A stretch of 64,000 bases of DNA from Amycolatopsis sp. cg9 (GCF_041346945.1 NZ_CP166850.1:8478501-8542500), one strand, 5' to 3'; positions 25,431-34,339 are shown, counted from the stretch's first letter. The notes: generated from the sequence alone by a model not told the origin. Numbers and translations: made by a program.

Positions 25431-26921
25431 GTGCTGTTTTCTTCACGCCCGAGAGGGCGGTCGGCCGTGGTCGCCGTGCTGGCCGCGGCGCTGGCCACCG
25501 CGGTGCCGGGGGTCGCGCACGCGGCGGCGGCGCCGTCGAACGACGACTTCGACAGCCCGGCCGCCGTCGCCGCGCTGCCGTTCACCGCGCAGGAGGACAC
25601 CAGCGCCGCCACCGAGGCGGCCGACGACCCGGCCTGGTGCGAGGGGGACGCCGCGAGCGGGACCGTCTGGTTCCGGTACACCGCGACCCAGGACGGCCTG
25701 CTGCGCGCCACGACGACGGGCAGCGACCACCGCACCGTCCTGTCCGCGACCACCGGGGCGCGCGGGCACCTGCAGCCCGTCGCCGACGGCTGCGACTACG
25801 GGACGGACGCCACCATCACCTTCCGGGCCACGGCCGGGACGACCTACTCCTTCCAGGTCTCCGGCATCGAAACCCCGGGCGGCGCGCTGTCGTTCGCGCT
25901 CGACGCGATCGCGCCGGCGGCCAACGACGCCTTCGCCGACGCCGAGCCGGTGACCGCCCTGCCGTTCACGCGGCAGCCGGACCTCTCGCTCGCCTCCGCC
26001 GAGGCCGGGGAGCCGGAGTCGACCTGCGTGGACGACGAGGCCCAGCCGTCGGTCTGGTACTCCCTCCCGGCGGCGGACGCGGCGCGCTCGCTCACCGCCC
26101 GGGCCGAGGGGACCGCCGCGGCCGTCACCGTGTACTCCGGGAACTCGCTGGCGGAGCTGACGCAGGTCGCGTGCGACCGGAACTCCCTCGACCCGGTCGC
26201 GTTCGGGGCGGCGGCCGGCACCCGCTACGCCGTCCGCGTCACCGCGGCGCACCGCAGCTACGGGCCGACCGAGCTGGAACTGGCCGAGGCGCCGCCGCTG
26301 GACCCGTACGTCTACGTGTCACCGACGTCCGCGTCCGTGTTCGACAACGTCGGCTTCTCCGCTTCGTCGTGGAAGGCGATCGACCGGCCGCTGGGCGGGA
26401 CGTGGGACTTCGGCGACGGCAAGACCGCCCCGGTCGGCACCGATACCGTTTATCACCGCTACGCGGCCGACGGCGTCTACCCGGCCACGCTCCACGCGAC
26501 TTCGCCCGACGGGCGCACCGCGACCATCGCCACCCCGGTCACCGTGACCACGCACGACGTCGGGATCGCCAAGTTCGTCGTCCCCACCGCGGCTCGGCAG
26601 GGGGAAAGCAAGCCGGTCTCGGTGGACGTGACCAACACGCGGTACGCCGAGACGGTCACCGTCGTGCTGTCCAAGCAGTCCGCGGACTCCTGGACCGAGG
26701 TCGGCCGGCTCACGCTGCAGGTGCCCGCGCGGGCCACCGGGAAGGTCCGGTTCCCGTTCTCCTACACCTTCGCCCCCGAGGACGCTCTCGCCGGCAAGGT
26801 CGCGTTCCGCGCCGAGGCCCGGCTGCAGTACCCGGTGGAGGACGCCTTCACGGCGGACAACGCGGCGATCTCGATCGCCACCACCGTCAAGCCGCCCGCC
26901 ACGCGCATCGCCGCCGTCTGA
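25431..26921 (+). CDS. Secreted PKD-domain protein (first of a tandem pair)
   Basis: The 496-residue protein has a Sec signal peptide (basic SRPRGR, Ala/Val core, cleavage at AHA-AA). The mature part starts APSNDDFDSPAAVAALPF and holds two tandem beta-sandwich units of ~110 residues with the repeated element N-D-x-F-x-x-A and a TVWFRYT or SVWYSL strand. Next comes a PKD domain (GGTWDFGDGKTAPVG...HRYAADGVYPATL, ~315-395) and a C-terminal CARDB-like beta domain (KPVSVDVTNTRYAETVTV). These are extracellular binding or adhesion folds; no catalytic motif was seen. GTG 25431 has GAGGGGG 8 nt upstream. The next gene is a paralogue 16 bp away. Confidence 0.82.
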   Translation: MLFSSRPRGRSAVVAVLAAALATAVPGVAHAAAAPSNDDFDSPAAVAALPFTAQEDTSAATEAADDPAWCEGDAASGTVWFRYTATQDGLLRATTTGSDHRTVLSATTGARGHLQPVADGCDYGTDATITFRATAGTTYSFQVSGIETPGGALSFALDAIAPAANDAFADAEPVTALPFTRQPDLSLASAEAGEPESTCVDDEAQPSVWYSLPAADAARSLTARAEGTAAAVTVYSGNSLAELTQVACDRNSLDPVAFGAAAGTRYAVRVTAAHRSYGPTELELAEAPPLDPYVYVSPTSASVFDNVGFSASSWKAIDRPLGGTWDFGDGKTAPVGTDTVYHRYAADGVYPATLHATSPDGRTATIATPVTVTTHDVGIAKFVVPTAARQGESKPVSVDVTNTRYAETVTVVLSKQSADSWTEVGRLTLQVPARATGKVRFPFSYTFAPEDALAGKVAFRAEARLQYPVEDAFTADNAAISIATTVKPPATRIAAV

Positions 26922-26937
26922 CCAGGGGGAACACACC

Positions 26938-28389
26938 ATGAAACCATCCATTCGCGCACTGCTCGCGAGCCTCGTGGCCGGCACGGCCGCGCTGCTGGTC
27001 CCCGGCGTCGCCCACGCGGCGGCGCCGTCCAACGACGACTTCGGCTCCGCCACGCCCGTCACCGCGCTGCCGTTCCAGGCGTCCCAGGACGCCCGCGAGG
27101 CGACGACGGCGCCCGGCGACCCGACGCCGTGCGGGACCTACACCACCTGGAACGTCTGGTACGACTACACCGCCGCCGCGGACGCGATCGTCCGGGTGAC
27201 ACCGTCGTCGAGCACCTCCGCGCGACCGTTCGTCGCGGTCTACACCGGTGACCGCGGTGCGCTGACGCAGGTGCCGGGCGCCTGCGCGGCGTGGGGCAAC
27301 CCCGGTTCGGCGACGTTCCACGCCACCGCCGGGACGACCTACCACGTCCTGCTCGCCCAGCAGTACAACCAGGGCGACCTGACCGTCGGGTTCGCCGCGG
27401 TGCCGCCGGCGCCGAACGACGACTTCGCCACCGGCCCGGCGGTCACGGTCCCCGGGCAATACGCCGGCGACCTGACCGTGGCCTCGGCCGAGCCCGGCGA
27501 AGTCAAGCCGAGCTGCGACCCGGCAGCCGAACGGTCCGTGTGGTTCCGGTTCACCCCCGACCGCACCCGGCCGGTGAGCGTGCGGGCGATGTACGACTGG
27601 GGCCCGGGCATCACGGTGTACCGCGGCACGGCACCGGACGCACTGTCCGAAGTGGACTGCGTGGCCTCCGGCGACCGCCGCCCCGCCGTGTTCTCCGGCG
27701 TCGCCGGGGAGACGTACCAGATCCGCGTCGCCGACGACGTCGACGCCGCGTCGCTGTACAACATCGAGCTCGAGGTGGCACCGCCCCTTTCGCCGTGGGT
27801 CAGCACGTACCCGGACACCCCGACGGTCTACGACGAGGTCACCATGACGCCCTACACGGGCGACAGCCTGAACCGGCAGTTCGTCAGCGGTGAGGTGCGC
27901 TTCGGCGACGGCGGTTCGGCCCCCATCACCGGCGCGCCGATCAAGCACCGCTACGCCGCCGACGGCGAGTACCGCGTCGAGGTGACCGGTGCGACCGCCG
28001 ACGGCCGCACCGGGACCGCCGCCGGCACGCTGAAGGTCGAGACGCACGACGTCGCGCTGTCGGACTTCGTCGTGCCGGCCAAGGCGCGGGTGGACGACAC
28101 CAAGCAGATCAAGGTGTCGGTCTCGAACACCCGCTACGCCGAGACCGTCACGGTCACGCTGTACCGGCTGACCGACCAGGGCTACTACCAGCAGGTCGGG
28201 AAGGCGGAGCAGTGGGTGCCGGCGGCGGCGGGCCGCAAGACGGTGTTCCCGTTCGCGTACACGTACACGGCGGCGGACGTCGCGGCGGGCAAGACGTCGT
28301 TCAAGGTGGTGGCGAGCATCGACGCCCCCTACCCCGGCGACGCCCGCCCCGCCGACAACGAGCTCCTCGGCACGACGACGGTCCGCTAA
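26938..28389 (+). CDS. Secreted PKD-domain protein (second of a tandem pair)
   Basis: The 483-residue protein has the same architecture as its upstream neighbour: signal peptide ending AHA-AA, APSNDDFGSATPVTALPF, two N-terminal beta units with VWYDYT and VWFRFT strands, a PKD-like domain (RFGDGGSAPITG...HRYAADGEYRVEV) and the terminal TRYAETVTVTL domain. A GGGGG box precedes ATG 26938. The pair arose by tandem duplication and has since diverged; the shared TRYAETVTV and HRYAADG segments are the most conserved. Probably a surface or secreted binding protein; the ligand is unknown. Confidence 0.82.
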   Translation: MKPSIRALLASLVAGTAALLVPGVAHAAAPSNDDFGSATPVTALPFQASQDAREATTAPGDPTPCGTYTTWNVWYDYTAAADAIVRVTPSSSTSARPFVAVYTGDRGALTQVPGACAAWGNPGSATFHATAGTTYHVLLAQQYNQGDLTVGFAAVPPAPNDDFATGPAVTVPGQYAGDLTVASAEPGEVKPSCDPAAERSVWFRFTPDRTRPVSVRAMYDWGPGITVYRGTAPDALSEVDCVASGDRRPAVFSGVAGETYQIRVADDVDAASLYNIELEVAPPLSPWVSTYPDTPTVYDEVTMTPYTGDSLNRQFVSGEVRFGDGGSAPITGAPIKHRYAADGEYRVEVTGATADGRTGTAAGTLKVETHDVALSDFVVPAKARVDDTKQIKVSVSNTRYAETVTVTLYRLTDQGYYQQVGKAEQWVPAAAGRKTVFPFAYTYTAADVAAGKTSFKVVASIDAPYPGDARPADNELLGTTTVR

Positions 28390-28395
28390 CCGGCT

Positions 28396-28437
28396 CGTGA
28401 GTGGGAAACAGGGTCAGAACCCTGTTTCTCACTCACG
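28396..28437. terminator. Strong bidirectional hairpin terminator
   Basis: Arms 28396-28414 and 28419-28437 pair over 19 bp with one mismatch around the loop CAGA. It stands between convergent genes and its right arm covers the stop of the DUF4231 gene. Hairpins of this type recur in intergenic regions of Amycolatopsis-like genomes, so it may also be a mobile repeat. Confidence 0.8.
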
Positions 28438-28896
28438 ACCGGTGTTCTCCTGCAGCTTGCGCCGCCGGGTCGCCCAGCGCTGGGTCTCCGAGGTGACGAT
28501 CTCGTCGACGGCGGCCAGCAGCGCCCGGCGGTCCGCCTCGCCGCGGCGGTCTTCGGGCAGCAGGCGGTACTGGTGGATGACGCTCCGCAGGTCCGACCAG
28601 CGGCCGATGAACTCGACCCAGTTCTCGTGCCAGTCGAAGGAGCGGCGCAACCCGGTGACGACCAGGGTGGTCGCGGCCAGCACCGCGGTGACCCAGGCCG
28701 TGGCCCCGAGCGCGGCGGCGACCGTGGTGGCCGCCGAGCCGAGCAGCAGCGCGACCTCGGTGACGCGGTTGGCGAGCCGGTTCCGGTCGGCGTTCCGCCG
28801 GTACCACCCCAGCTCCCGAAGCGCGACGGCCAGCGCGGGATCCGGCTCGTCCCACGGGTCGTCGGCGCTCTCGCCACGAGGACTTCGCGAATTCAT
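28429..28896 (-). CDS. DUF4231/SLATT-like two-helix membrane protein
   Basis: The 155-residue protein has an acidic N-terminus (residues ~10-25), then LGWYRRNADRNRLANR, two adjacent membrane helices (~45-85), and a conserved FDWHENWVEF segment with a helical C-terminal tail (RALLAAVDEIVTSETQRWA). This is the DUF4231 layout, related to the SLATT two-helix domains that act as membrane effectors beside nucleotide-signalling defence enzymes. No sensor or nucleotidyltransferase gene stands next to it here, so a defence role is unproven. ATG 28896 is adopted; the frame opens earlier but without a good start. It follows the acyl-CoA synthetase gene by 56 bp on the same strand. Confidence 0.7.
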   Translation of the reverse strand: MNSRSPRGESADDPWDEPDPALAVALRELGWYRRNADRNRLANRVTEVALLLGSAATTVAAALGATAWVTAVLAATTLVVTGLRRSFDWHENWVEFIGRWSDLRSVIHQYRLLPEDRRGEADRRALLAAVDEIVTSETQRWATRRRKLQENTGRE

Positions 28897-28952
28897 GGCG
28901 CGACAGTAGCGCCTCGCGAGGGCTGCGCCCGTCGCCGACGTCTTGACCGGCC

Positions 28953-30638
28953 TCACCCCGCGAAGTCGTGCTCGGTGTACTCACCCTCGACCGGCCCCGC
29001 CCCCGCGTGCAGCTCCTCCTCGCGCTCCCGCAGCTCGACGCGGCGGATCTTGCCCGAGATCGTCTTCGGCAGGCCGGCGAACTCGAGCCGCCGGATCCGC
29101 TTGTACGGCGCCAGGTTCTCCCGCGCGTACCGCAGGATCGCGGCCGCCGTGCCCGCGTCCGGCCGGTGGCCGGCGGCGAGGACGACGTACGCCTTCGGCA
29201 CCGCCAGCCGCACCGGGTCGGGCGACGGGACGACCGCCGCCTCGGCCACGGCTTCGTGCTCCAGCAGCACGCTCTCCAGCTCGAACGGCGAGATCCGGTA
29301 GTCCGAGGCCTTGAACACGTCGTCGGCGCGGCCGACGTAGGTGAGGTAGCCGTCTTCGTCGCGGCTGCCGACATCGCCGGTGTGGTAGAAGCCGCCACGC
29401 ATGACCTCGGCGGTGCGCTCGGGGTCGTCGCGGTAGCCCGCCATCAACCCGAGCGGGCGGTCGCGCAGGTCGAGGCAGATCTCACCCTCGTCACCGGGCT
29501 CGCCGGTCGCCGGGTCGACGAGCACGACCGGGTAGCCGGGCATCGGGCGGCCCATCGACCCGGGCTTGACCCGCTGGCCGGGCGCGTTGGCGATCTGGAC
29601 GGTGGTCTCCGTCTGGCCGAAGCCGTCCCGGATCGTGACGCCCCAGGCCCGCTCGACCTGCTCGATCACCTCGGGGTTGAGCGGCTCCCCCGCCCCGACG
29701 ACCTTCTCCGGCGGCGTCTTGAGCGTCGTCAGGTCGGCCTGGATGAGCATCCGCCACACCGTCGGCGGCGCGCAGAAGCTCGTCACCCCGCACCGGTCCA
29801 TCTGCGCCAGCAACGCGTTCGCGTCGAAGCGTTCGTAGTTGAAGATGAACACGGTCGCCCCCGCGTTCCACGGCGCGAAGACGTTGCTCCACGCGTGTTT
29901 CGCCCAGCCCGGCGAGGAGATGTTGAGGTGGACGTCGCCGGGTTCGAGCCCGATCCAGTACATCGTGGACAGGTGGCCCACCGGGTAGCTGGCGTGCGTG
30001 TGCTCGACCAGCTTCGGCAGCGCCGTCGTGCCGGAGGTGAAGTACAGCAGCAGGGGGTCCGACGCCCGGGTCGGGCCGTCCGGGGTGAACTCGGGCTCGC
30101 TCGCGTACGCCCGGCCGAAGTCCAGCCAGCCCTCGGCGGGCTCGCCGACGGCGATCCGGGTGTAGCCGCCGTCCGGGAACTTGGCGGTGTCGCGGTCGCG
30201 GGCCACGACGTGCCGGACGCGGCCGCGGGTGACGCGGTCGGGCAGGTCGGCCGGGCCGAGCAGGGTGGACGCGGGGATCACCACGGCACCGAGCTTCATC
30301 GCCGCGAGCAGCACCTCCCACAGCTCCACCTGGTTGCCCAGCATGAGCAGCAGCCGGTCGCCCCGGCGGACGCCCTGCGCGCGCAGCCAGTTCGCGACCC
30401 GGTTCGAGCGTTCGGCGAGCTCGGCGAACGTGTACTTCGCTTCGCTGCCGTCCTCCTCGACCAGCCACAGGGCGGGCCGCGCCGCCGACTCCGGGTCCGC
30501 GGCCAGCGCGTCGAACCAGTCGAGCGCCCAGTTGAACCCGGTCAGCTCGGGCCACCGGAACCCGGCGACGGCGGTGTCGTGGTCGTCGCGGTGCGCAAGC
30601 AGGAACCGGCGGGCGGACCGGAACGGCTCGTCAGTCAT
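28953..30638 (-). CDS. AMP-forming acyl-CoA synthetase
   Basis: The 561-residue protein is an ANL-superfamily ligase. It has the P-loop YFTSGTTALPK (~205), the motif DGFGQTETT (~333), the hinge YVGRADDVFKASDYRISPFELES (~450) and the catalytic lysine in PKTISGKIRR (~530). The N-terminal DWFDAL region and overall length match the acetyl/medium-chain (Acs/AcsM-like) or benzoate-type branch. It would activate a carboxylate with ATP and CoA in the cytoplasm. ATG 30638 has GAGGAG 5 nt upstream. It is divergent from a GAF-LuxR regulator with a strong palindrome in between, and is probably its target. The acyl substrate is unknown. Confidence 0.9.
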   Translation of the reverse strand: MTDEPFRSARRFLLAHRDDHDTAVAGFRWPELTGFNWALDWFDALAADPESAARPALWLVEEDGSEAKYTFAELAERSNRVANWLRAQGVRRGDRLLLMLGNQVELWEVLLAAMKLGAVVIPASTLLGPADLPDRVTRGRVRHVVARDRDTAKFPDGGYTRIAVGEPAEGWLDFGRAYASEPEFTPDGPTRASDPLLLYFTSGTTALPKLVEHTHASYPVGHLSTMYWIGLEPGDVHLNISSPGWAKHAWSNVFAPWNAGATVFIFNYERFDANALLAQMDRCGVTSFCAPPTVWRMLIQADLTTLKTPPEKVVGAGEPLNPEVIEQVERAWGVTIRDGFGQTETTVQIANAPGQRVKPGSMGRPMPGYPVVLVDPATGEPGDEGEICLDLRDRPLGLMAGYRDDPERTAEVMRGGFYHTGDVGSRDEDGYLTYVGRADDVFKASDYRISPFELESVLLEHEAVAEAAVVPSPDPVRLAVPKAYVVLAAGHRPDAGTAAAILRYARENLAPYKRIRRLEFAGLPKTISGKIRRVELREREEELHAGAGPVEGEYTEHDFAG

Positions 30639-30694
30639 GGGCTCTCCTCGTCGAGTGCGGGGCCGTATCATCCGGAGCACCCGCCCCTGCCGAC

Positions 30695-30712
30695 TACCCC
30701 CGAGCGGGGGTA
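30695..30712. promoter_or_regulatory. Palindrome between acyl-CoA synthetase and LuxR genes
   Basis: TACCCCC-GAGC-GGGGGTA is a perfect 7-bp inverted repeat, followed at 30711-30717 by another TACCCCC. It lies in the 93-bp divergent region and is a likely binding site for the LuxR-type regulator. Confidence 0.6.
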
Positions 30713-30731
30713 CCCCCTTGGGAGGCCCACC

Positions 30732-31529
30732 GTGGTGCTGCGCCCCGCCGACGGCGACCTCTACCGGCAGGCCCTGCGCGGCGTCCGGCAGCGCACCGGG
30801 GTGCCGCTGGCCTTCGCCGGCGAGCTGCGTGACCGGCGGCTGGTGCTCTCCCACTTCCTCGGCGCCCGGACGAGCGGGCTGCGCGACCTGCGGGTCGAGC
30901 CGGGCAAGGGCGTCGGCGGGACGGTGCTCGCCCGGCTGCGCCCGCACGGGGTGGCCGACTACCGGGCGGCCCGGTCGATCACCCACGACTACGACGACCC
31001 GGTGCTCGGCGAAGGCATCCAGGCGACGATCGCCGTCCCGGTCGCGGCCCGCGGCCGCGTCCACGGCGTGCTCTACGCGGCGGTCCGCGACGACCGGCCG
31101 CTCGGCGACCGCGCCACCGCCGCCCTGCTCGCCATCGCCGACGGCGTGGCCCGCGAGCTGGCGATCCGTGACGAGGTCGACCACCGCTTGGAACTGCTCG
31201 GCGCGGCCGAACCGGGCGGCCTCCCCGAGCTGCGCGCCGAGCTGGCCGCCATCGCGGCCGACGCGCCCCCGGGCCCGCTCCGCGACCGCCTGCTGCGCGC
31301 GTGCGCGCGGTTCGACGGCCCGCCCGTCCCCGAGACGTCGTTGTCCGCACGGGAACTCGACGTCCTCGGCCAGGTGGCACTGGGCTGCACGAACGCGGAA
31401 GCCGCCGCACGGCTCGCGCTGAAGCCCGAGACCGTGAAGGCGTACTTGCGCAGCGCGATGGCGAAGCTCGGCGTGCACGGCCGCCGGCAGGCCGTGCAAG
31501 CCGCCCGCCGGCTCGGCGTCCTCCCCTGA
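30732..31529 (+). CDS. GAF-domain LuxR-family transcriptional regulator
   Basis: The 265-residue protein has an N-terminal GAF-like sensor (~10-140; FAGELRDRRLVLSHFLGARTSG, GKGVGGTVLA, VPVAARGRVHGVLYAAV). A helical linker follows, then a C-terminal LuxR helix-turn-helix (~200-262; LSARELDVLGQVALGCTNAEAAARLALKPETVKAYLRSAMAKLG). GTG 30732 has GGGAGG 6 nt upstream. Proteins of this kind usually control the divergent or adjacent catabolic gene, here the acyl-CoA synthetase. Confidence 0.88.
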   Translation: MVLRPADGDLYRQALRGVRQRTGVPLAFAGELRDRRLVLSHFLGARTSGLRDLRVEPGKGVGGTVLARLRPHGVADYRAARSITHDYDDPVLGEGIQATIAVPVAARGRVHGVLYAAVRDDRPLGDRATAALLAIADGVARELAIRDEVDHRLELLGAAEPGGLPELRAELAAIAADAPPGPLRDRLLRACARFDGPPVPETSLSARELDVLGQVALGCTNAEAAARLALKPETVKAYLRSAMAKLGVHGRRQAVQAARRLGVLP

Positions 31530-31533
31530 CCGG

Positions 31534-32475
31534 TCAGCGCCGCGGGAACAGCTTCGCGCAGTTGCGGGTCGTCAGCTCCCGCCAGGTCGTTCCGGCCGGC
31601 TGCGGTGCCGCGTCGATGCTCGCCAGCTGGGCGTCCACCGCCGCCGGCGGGGTCCAGCAGAAGTCGCTGCCGTACAGCAGGCGGCCGGTGCCGAACGCGC
31701 GCTCGAACGCCGGGACCTGGTGCGGGAACGGCGTTCCCGCGATGTCGAACCACAGCTCGCCGATCTGCTCGGGCACCGTCGGGCCGGCGGTCTCCCCGGT
31801 GAACGCCGAGCGGAACAGCTCGAGGCGCCCGGCCAGCAGCGGCAGCACCCCGCCGCCGTGGGTGAAGATCCACGGGACGCCCGGGTACTGCGTGAGGACG
31901 CCCGCGAAGACCAGGTCGCTCACCGCGCGGCCGGTGTCGTAGAGGAACTCCAGCATCGGCCGCGGCCTGCCGAGCGCGATCTCCGCGGCGTGCGGGGGTG
32001 ACGTCGGGTGGACGAACACCGGCGTCCGGCGGCGCTCCAGCTCGGTCCACAAGGGAGCGAACGCCGGGTCGCCGAGGTAGCGGCCGGCCGCGTTGGTCTC
32101 GACCGTGACCCCGTCGCAGCCCAGTTCGTCCACGGCGTGGGCGAGTTCGGCCAGCGCACCGTCCACATCGGGCAGTGGCAGGGACGCGAACTGCCCGAAC
32201 CGGTCCGGGTGCGCGCGGCGGGCCTCCGCTCCGGTCTCGTTGACGTGCCGCGCGAGTTGCCGCGCCGCGGCGTCGTCGCCGAAGTGGACACCCGGCGACG
32301 AAATCGACAGCAGGGAAACCGCGACGCCCCAGCGGTCCATCAGCTCGAGGTGCCGCGTCGCCGACCAGGTGGGCCAGCCCGGCATGCCGTCCGGCGAGCC
32401 GTGCCCGGCCGCGATCGCGGCTTCGACGTACTCCGGGGTGAGGAAGTGCGCGTGGACGTCGACCAGCCCGGTCAC
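31534..32475 (-). CDS. Amidohydrolase 2 family (ACMSD-like) metal hydrolase/decarboxylase
   Basis: The 313-residue TIM-barrel protein opens GLVDVHAHFLTPEY with the H-x-H metal motif. It has a conserved His in VFVHPTSPP (~175) and FTHGGG (~225), and the Asp in LLYGSDFCWTPP (~280). This set marks the 2-amino-3-carboxymuconate-semialdehyde decarboxylase group, which decarboxylates or hydrolyses ring-derived acids. GTG 32475 overlaps the stop of the upstream amidohydrolase (GTGA). It is the last gene of a GntR-amidohydrolase-amidohydrolase operon facing an extradiol catabolic operon, which supports a role in aromatic degradation. Confidence 0.87.
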   Translation of the reverse strand: MTGLVDVHAHFLTPEYVEAAIAAGHGSPDGMPGWPTWSATRHLELMDRWGVAVSLLSISSPGVHFGDDAAARQLARHVNETGAEARRAHPDRFGQFASLPLPDVDGALAELAHAVDELGCDGVTVETNAAGRYLGDPAFAPLWTELERRRTPVFVHPTSPPHAAEIALGRPRPMLEFLYDTGRAVSDLVFAGVLTQYPGVPWIFTHGGGVLPLLAGRLELFRSAFTGETAGPTVPEQIGELWFDIAGTPFPHQVPAFERAFGTGRLLYGSDFCWTPPAAVDAQLASIDAAPQPAGTTWRELTTRNCAKLFPRR

Positions 32476-33515
32476 GCGACGACCTCGCCGGCCGCCCAGA
32501 CGCGGCGGACCTTCGCCGTCGCCGTGATGTCCCGGGTCGGGTCGCCGTCGACGAGCACCAGGTCCGCCCGCAGTCCTTCCCGTACGGCCCCGCGATCCGG
32601 CAGCCCGAAGTGGCGGGCCGGCAGCTCGGTCGCCGCGCGCAGGACGTCCACTTCGGACAGTCCGGCGCCGGCCAGCAGGCCGAGCTCTTCGTGCAGGCTC
32701 GCGCCCTGGACGACCGGGAACGGCAGCATCGGCGCGGAAAAGGCGTCCGTGCCGGCGAGGATCGGCACGCCGGCCGCGTGCAGCGCCGCGACCGAGCGGC
32801 GGCCGGCCTCGTAGCCCTCGGCGCCGAGCTTGGTCGTCAGCGCCGCCATCATCGCCAGCGTGGGCACGGCGACCTGGCCCTGCTCGGCCATCCGGGACGC
32901 GGTCTCCGCGTCGAGGACGCCGTCGCGCGGGACGTGGGTGACGACGTCCGCGCCGGCCCGGACGGCGCGGCGGAAGGCGTCGACGGACGAAGCGTGGGCG
33001 ACGGTGCGCTTGCCGTGCGCCTTGCCCTCGGCGACCACGGCGTCGATGGTCGCCTGGTCGAGCAGGTCTCCCTCGATGACGACCTTGAGGTAGTCGGACC
33101 CCTCGGCGACGCGGCGCGCGACGAACTCCGCGGCCTGCCCGGGCGCGGTGAGGATCGCCTCCGCGGGCATGCCCGGCATCTTCGCGTGGTTTCCGCACGG
33201 GCCGATGGCGGGCAGGCCCGCGCTGCGGATGTCGGGCACCCGGCCGCGGAACGAGTCGACGCGCTCGCGGGGCCAGCACGCCATGTCGAGCGCCGTGGTG
33301 ATCCCGTGGGCGGCCAGTGCGCTCAGGTCGTCCGGGGTGAGCAGGTGCACGTGGGCGTCGATGAGGCCGGGCAGCAGGGTGGCGCCCGCGCAGTCGACGA
33401 CCTCGGCGCCGGCCGCGTCGGCCCCGAGCACCGCGTCGTCGAGCACGACGGTCGTGGGTTCGGTCAGGCCGGCGCCGTCGAAGACGCGCACACCGGTCAA
33501 AGCGGTCTTGGTCAT
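32472..33515 (-). CDS. Amidohydrolase 1 family metal-dependent hydrolase
   Basis: The 347-residue protein has the composite-domain start TGVRVFDGAGL and the metal motif LLPGLIDAHVHLL (~50). The likely bridging Lys is in YLKVVIEG (~155), the His in TVAHAS (~180) and VVTHVPRDG (~200), and the Asp in ILAGTDAFSAP (~260). Relatives include imidazolonepropionase- and prolidase-like hydrolases acting on cyclic or acyl amides. ATG 33515 overlaps the GntR stop (ATGA, 33512-33515), and its own stop overlaps the next start. All three genes are therefore coupled. The substrate is unknown. Confidence 0.87.
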   Translation of the reverse strand: MTKTALTGVRVFDGAGLTEPTTVVLDDAVLGADAAGAEVVDCAGATLLPGLIDAHVHLLTPDDLSALAAHGITTALDMACWPRERVDSFRGRVPDIRSAGLPAIGPCGNHAKMPGMPAEAILTAPGQAAEFVARRVAEGSDYLKVVIEGDLLDQATIDAVVAEGKAHGKRTVAHASSVDAFRRAVRAGADVVTHVPRDGVLDAETASRMAEQGQVAVPTLAMMAALTTKLGAEGYEAGRRSVAALHAAGVPILAGTDAFSAPMLPFPVVQGASLHEELGLLAGAGLSEVDVLRAATELPARHFGLPDRGAVREGLRADLVLVDGDPTRDITATAKVRRVWAAGEVVA

Positions 33516-34231
33516 GAGTCCTTCCCCGCGGCGGCCGGGCCCCACGAGGCCGGTTCGACGCTGAAGCTGGTCTCCATCAGGATCTCCCGCGTGCGGTTGA
33601 CGTGCGCCTCGAACCGGGCGACCGCGAGGTCGGCGTCGTGCGCCAAGGCCGCGTCCACCAGGCCCTGGTGCTCACCCGCGACGTCGCGGTGCCGCTGCTC
33701 GCCGCCGGGGCCGGACCAGGCGCGGTAGAGCTCCGCGGCGTCGGACAGCCGGGTGCAGATGTCCAGCAGCACCGCGTTGCCGCACGCCTTGATCAGCGTG
33801 TGGTGGAACTCCAGGTGCGCGCGGGCCCAGTCCTCGTTGCGCCGCAGCGGCGGCCCGGGCAGGAGCATCGCCTGACCGGCGAGCCGGTGGTGCGCGGCCA
33901 GCACCTCCGACTCCCAGGTGACGCCGCCGCGCTGCACGGACAGCCGCAGCGCCGAGCCTTCGTTGATCGCCCTGGCCTCGGTCAGGTCCGTGAGCGCCTG
34001 CATCGACAGCGGCGTGACCCGGAACCCGCGGTTGCGGTCGACCTGCACGAGGTCCTTGGCCGCGAGCAGGCCCAGCGCTTCGCGCACGACGCTGAGGCTG
34101 ACCCCGAAGTCGCTGCTCAGATCGGCGGGCTTCAGGCGCTCCCCCGGCGCCAGCTCGCCGTTGAGGACCGCCGACCGCAGCCGGGTGTACACCGACACGG
34201 CCAGGCTCTCGCCACCCGCTCTCTTCGCCAT
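33512..34231 (-). CDS. GntR-family (FadR/VanR-type) regulator
   Basis: The 239-residue protein has an N-terminal winged helix (~10-75; SVYTRLRSAVLNGELAPGERLKPADLSSDFGVSLSVVREAL) and a helical FCD ligand domain with metal-binding His candidates in HLEFHHTLI (~150) and in GEHQGLVDAAL (~200). FCD members sense organic acids. ATG 34231 begins MAKRAGGES. It heads the amidohydrolase operon and diverges from the aromatic-degradation operon. The AT-rich perfect palindrome at 34258-34273 lies between them as the likely operator. Confidence 0.88.
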   Translation of the reverse strand: MAKRAGGESLAVSVYTRLRSAVLNGELAPGERLKPADLSSDFGVSLSVVREALGLLAAKDLVQVDRNRGFRVTPLSMQALTDLTEARAINEGSALRLSVQRGGVTWESEVLAAHHRLAGQAMLLPGPPLRRNEDWARAHLEFHHTLIKACGNAVLLDICTRLSDAAELYRAWSGPGGEQRHRDVAGEHQGLVDAALAHDADLAVARFEAHVNRTREILMETSFSVEPASWGPAAAGKDS

Positions 34232-34257
34232 GCCGAGACGGTAACACACTCTCCGCT

Positions 34258-34281
34258 CAAGAATCGATTCTTGTCTTGACA
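34258..34281. promoter_or_regulatory. GntR operator palindrome and TTGACA element
   Basis: CAAGAATCGATTCTTG (34258-34273) is a perfect 16-bp palindrome. It is followed by TTGACA (34276-34281), a consensus -35 for the plus-strand operon; a TATGAA at 34302 is a poorly spaced -10 candidate. The overlap suggests repression of the catabolic genes until the inducer is present. Confidence 0.65.
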
Positions 34282-34339
34282 GTCGGATATCGCGAGCAGA
34301 GTATGAATCGCATCGGCACTTCGATCGAAAGGGCCTTCC

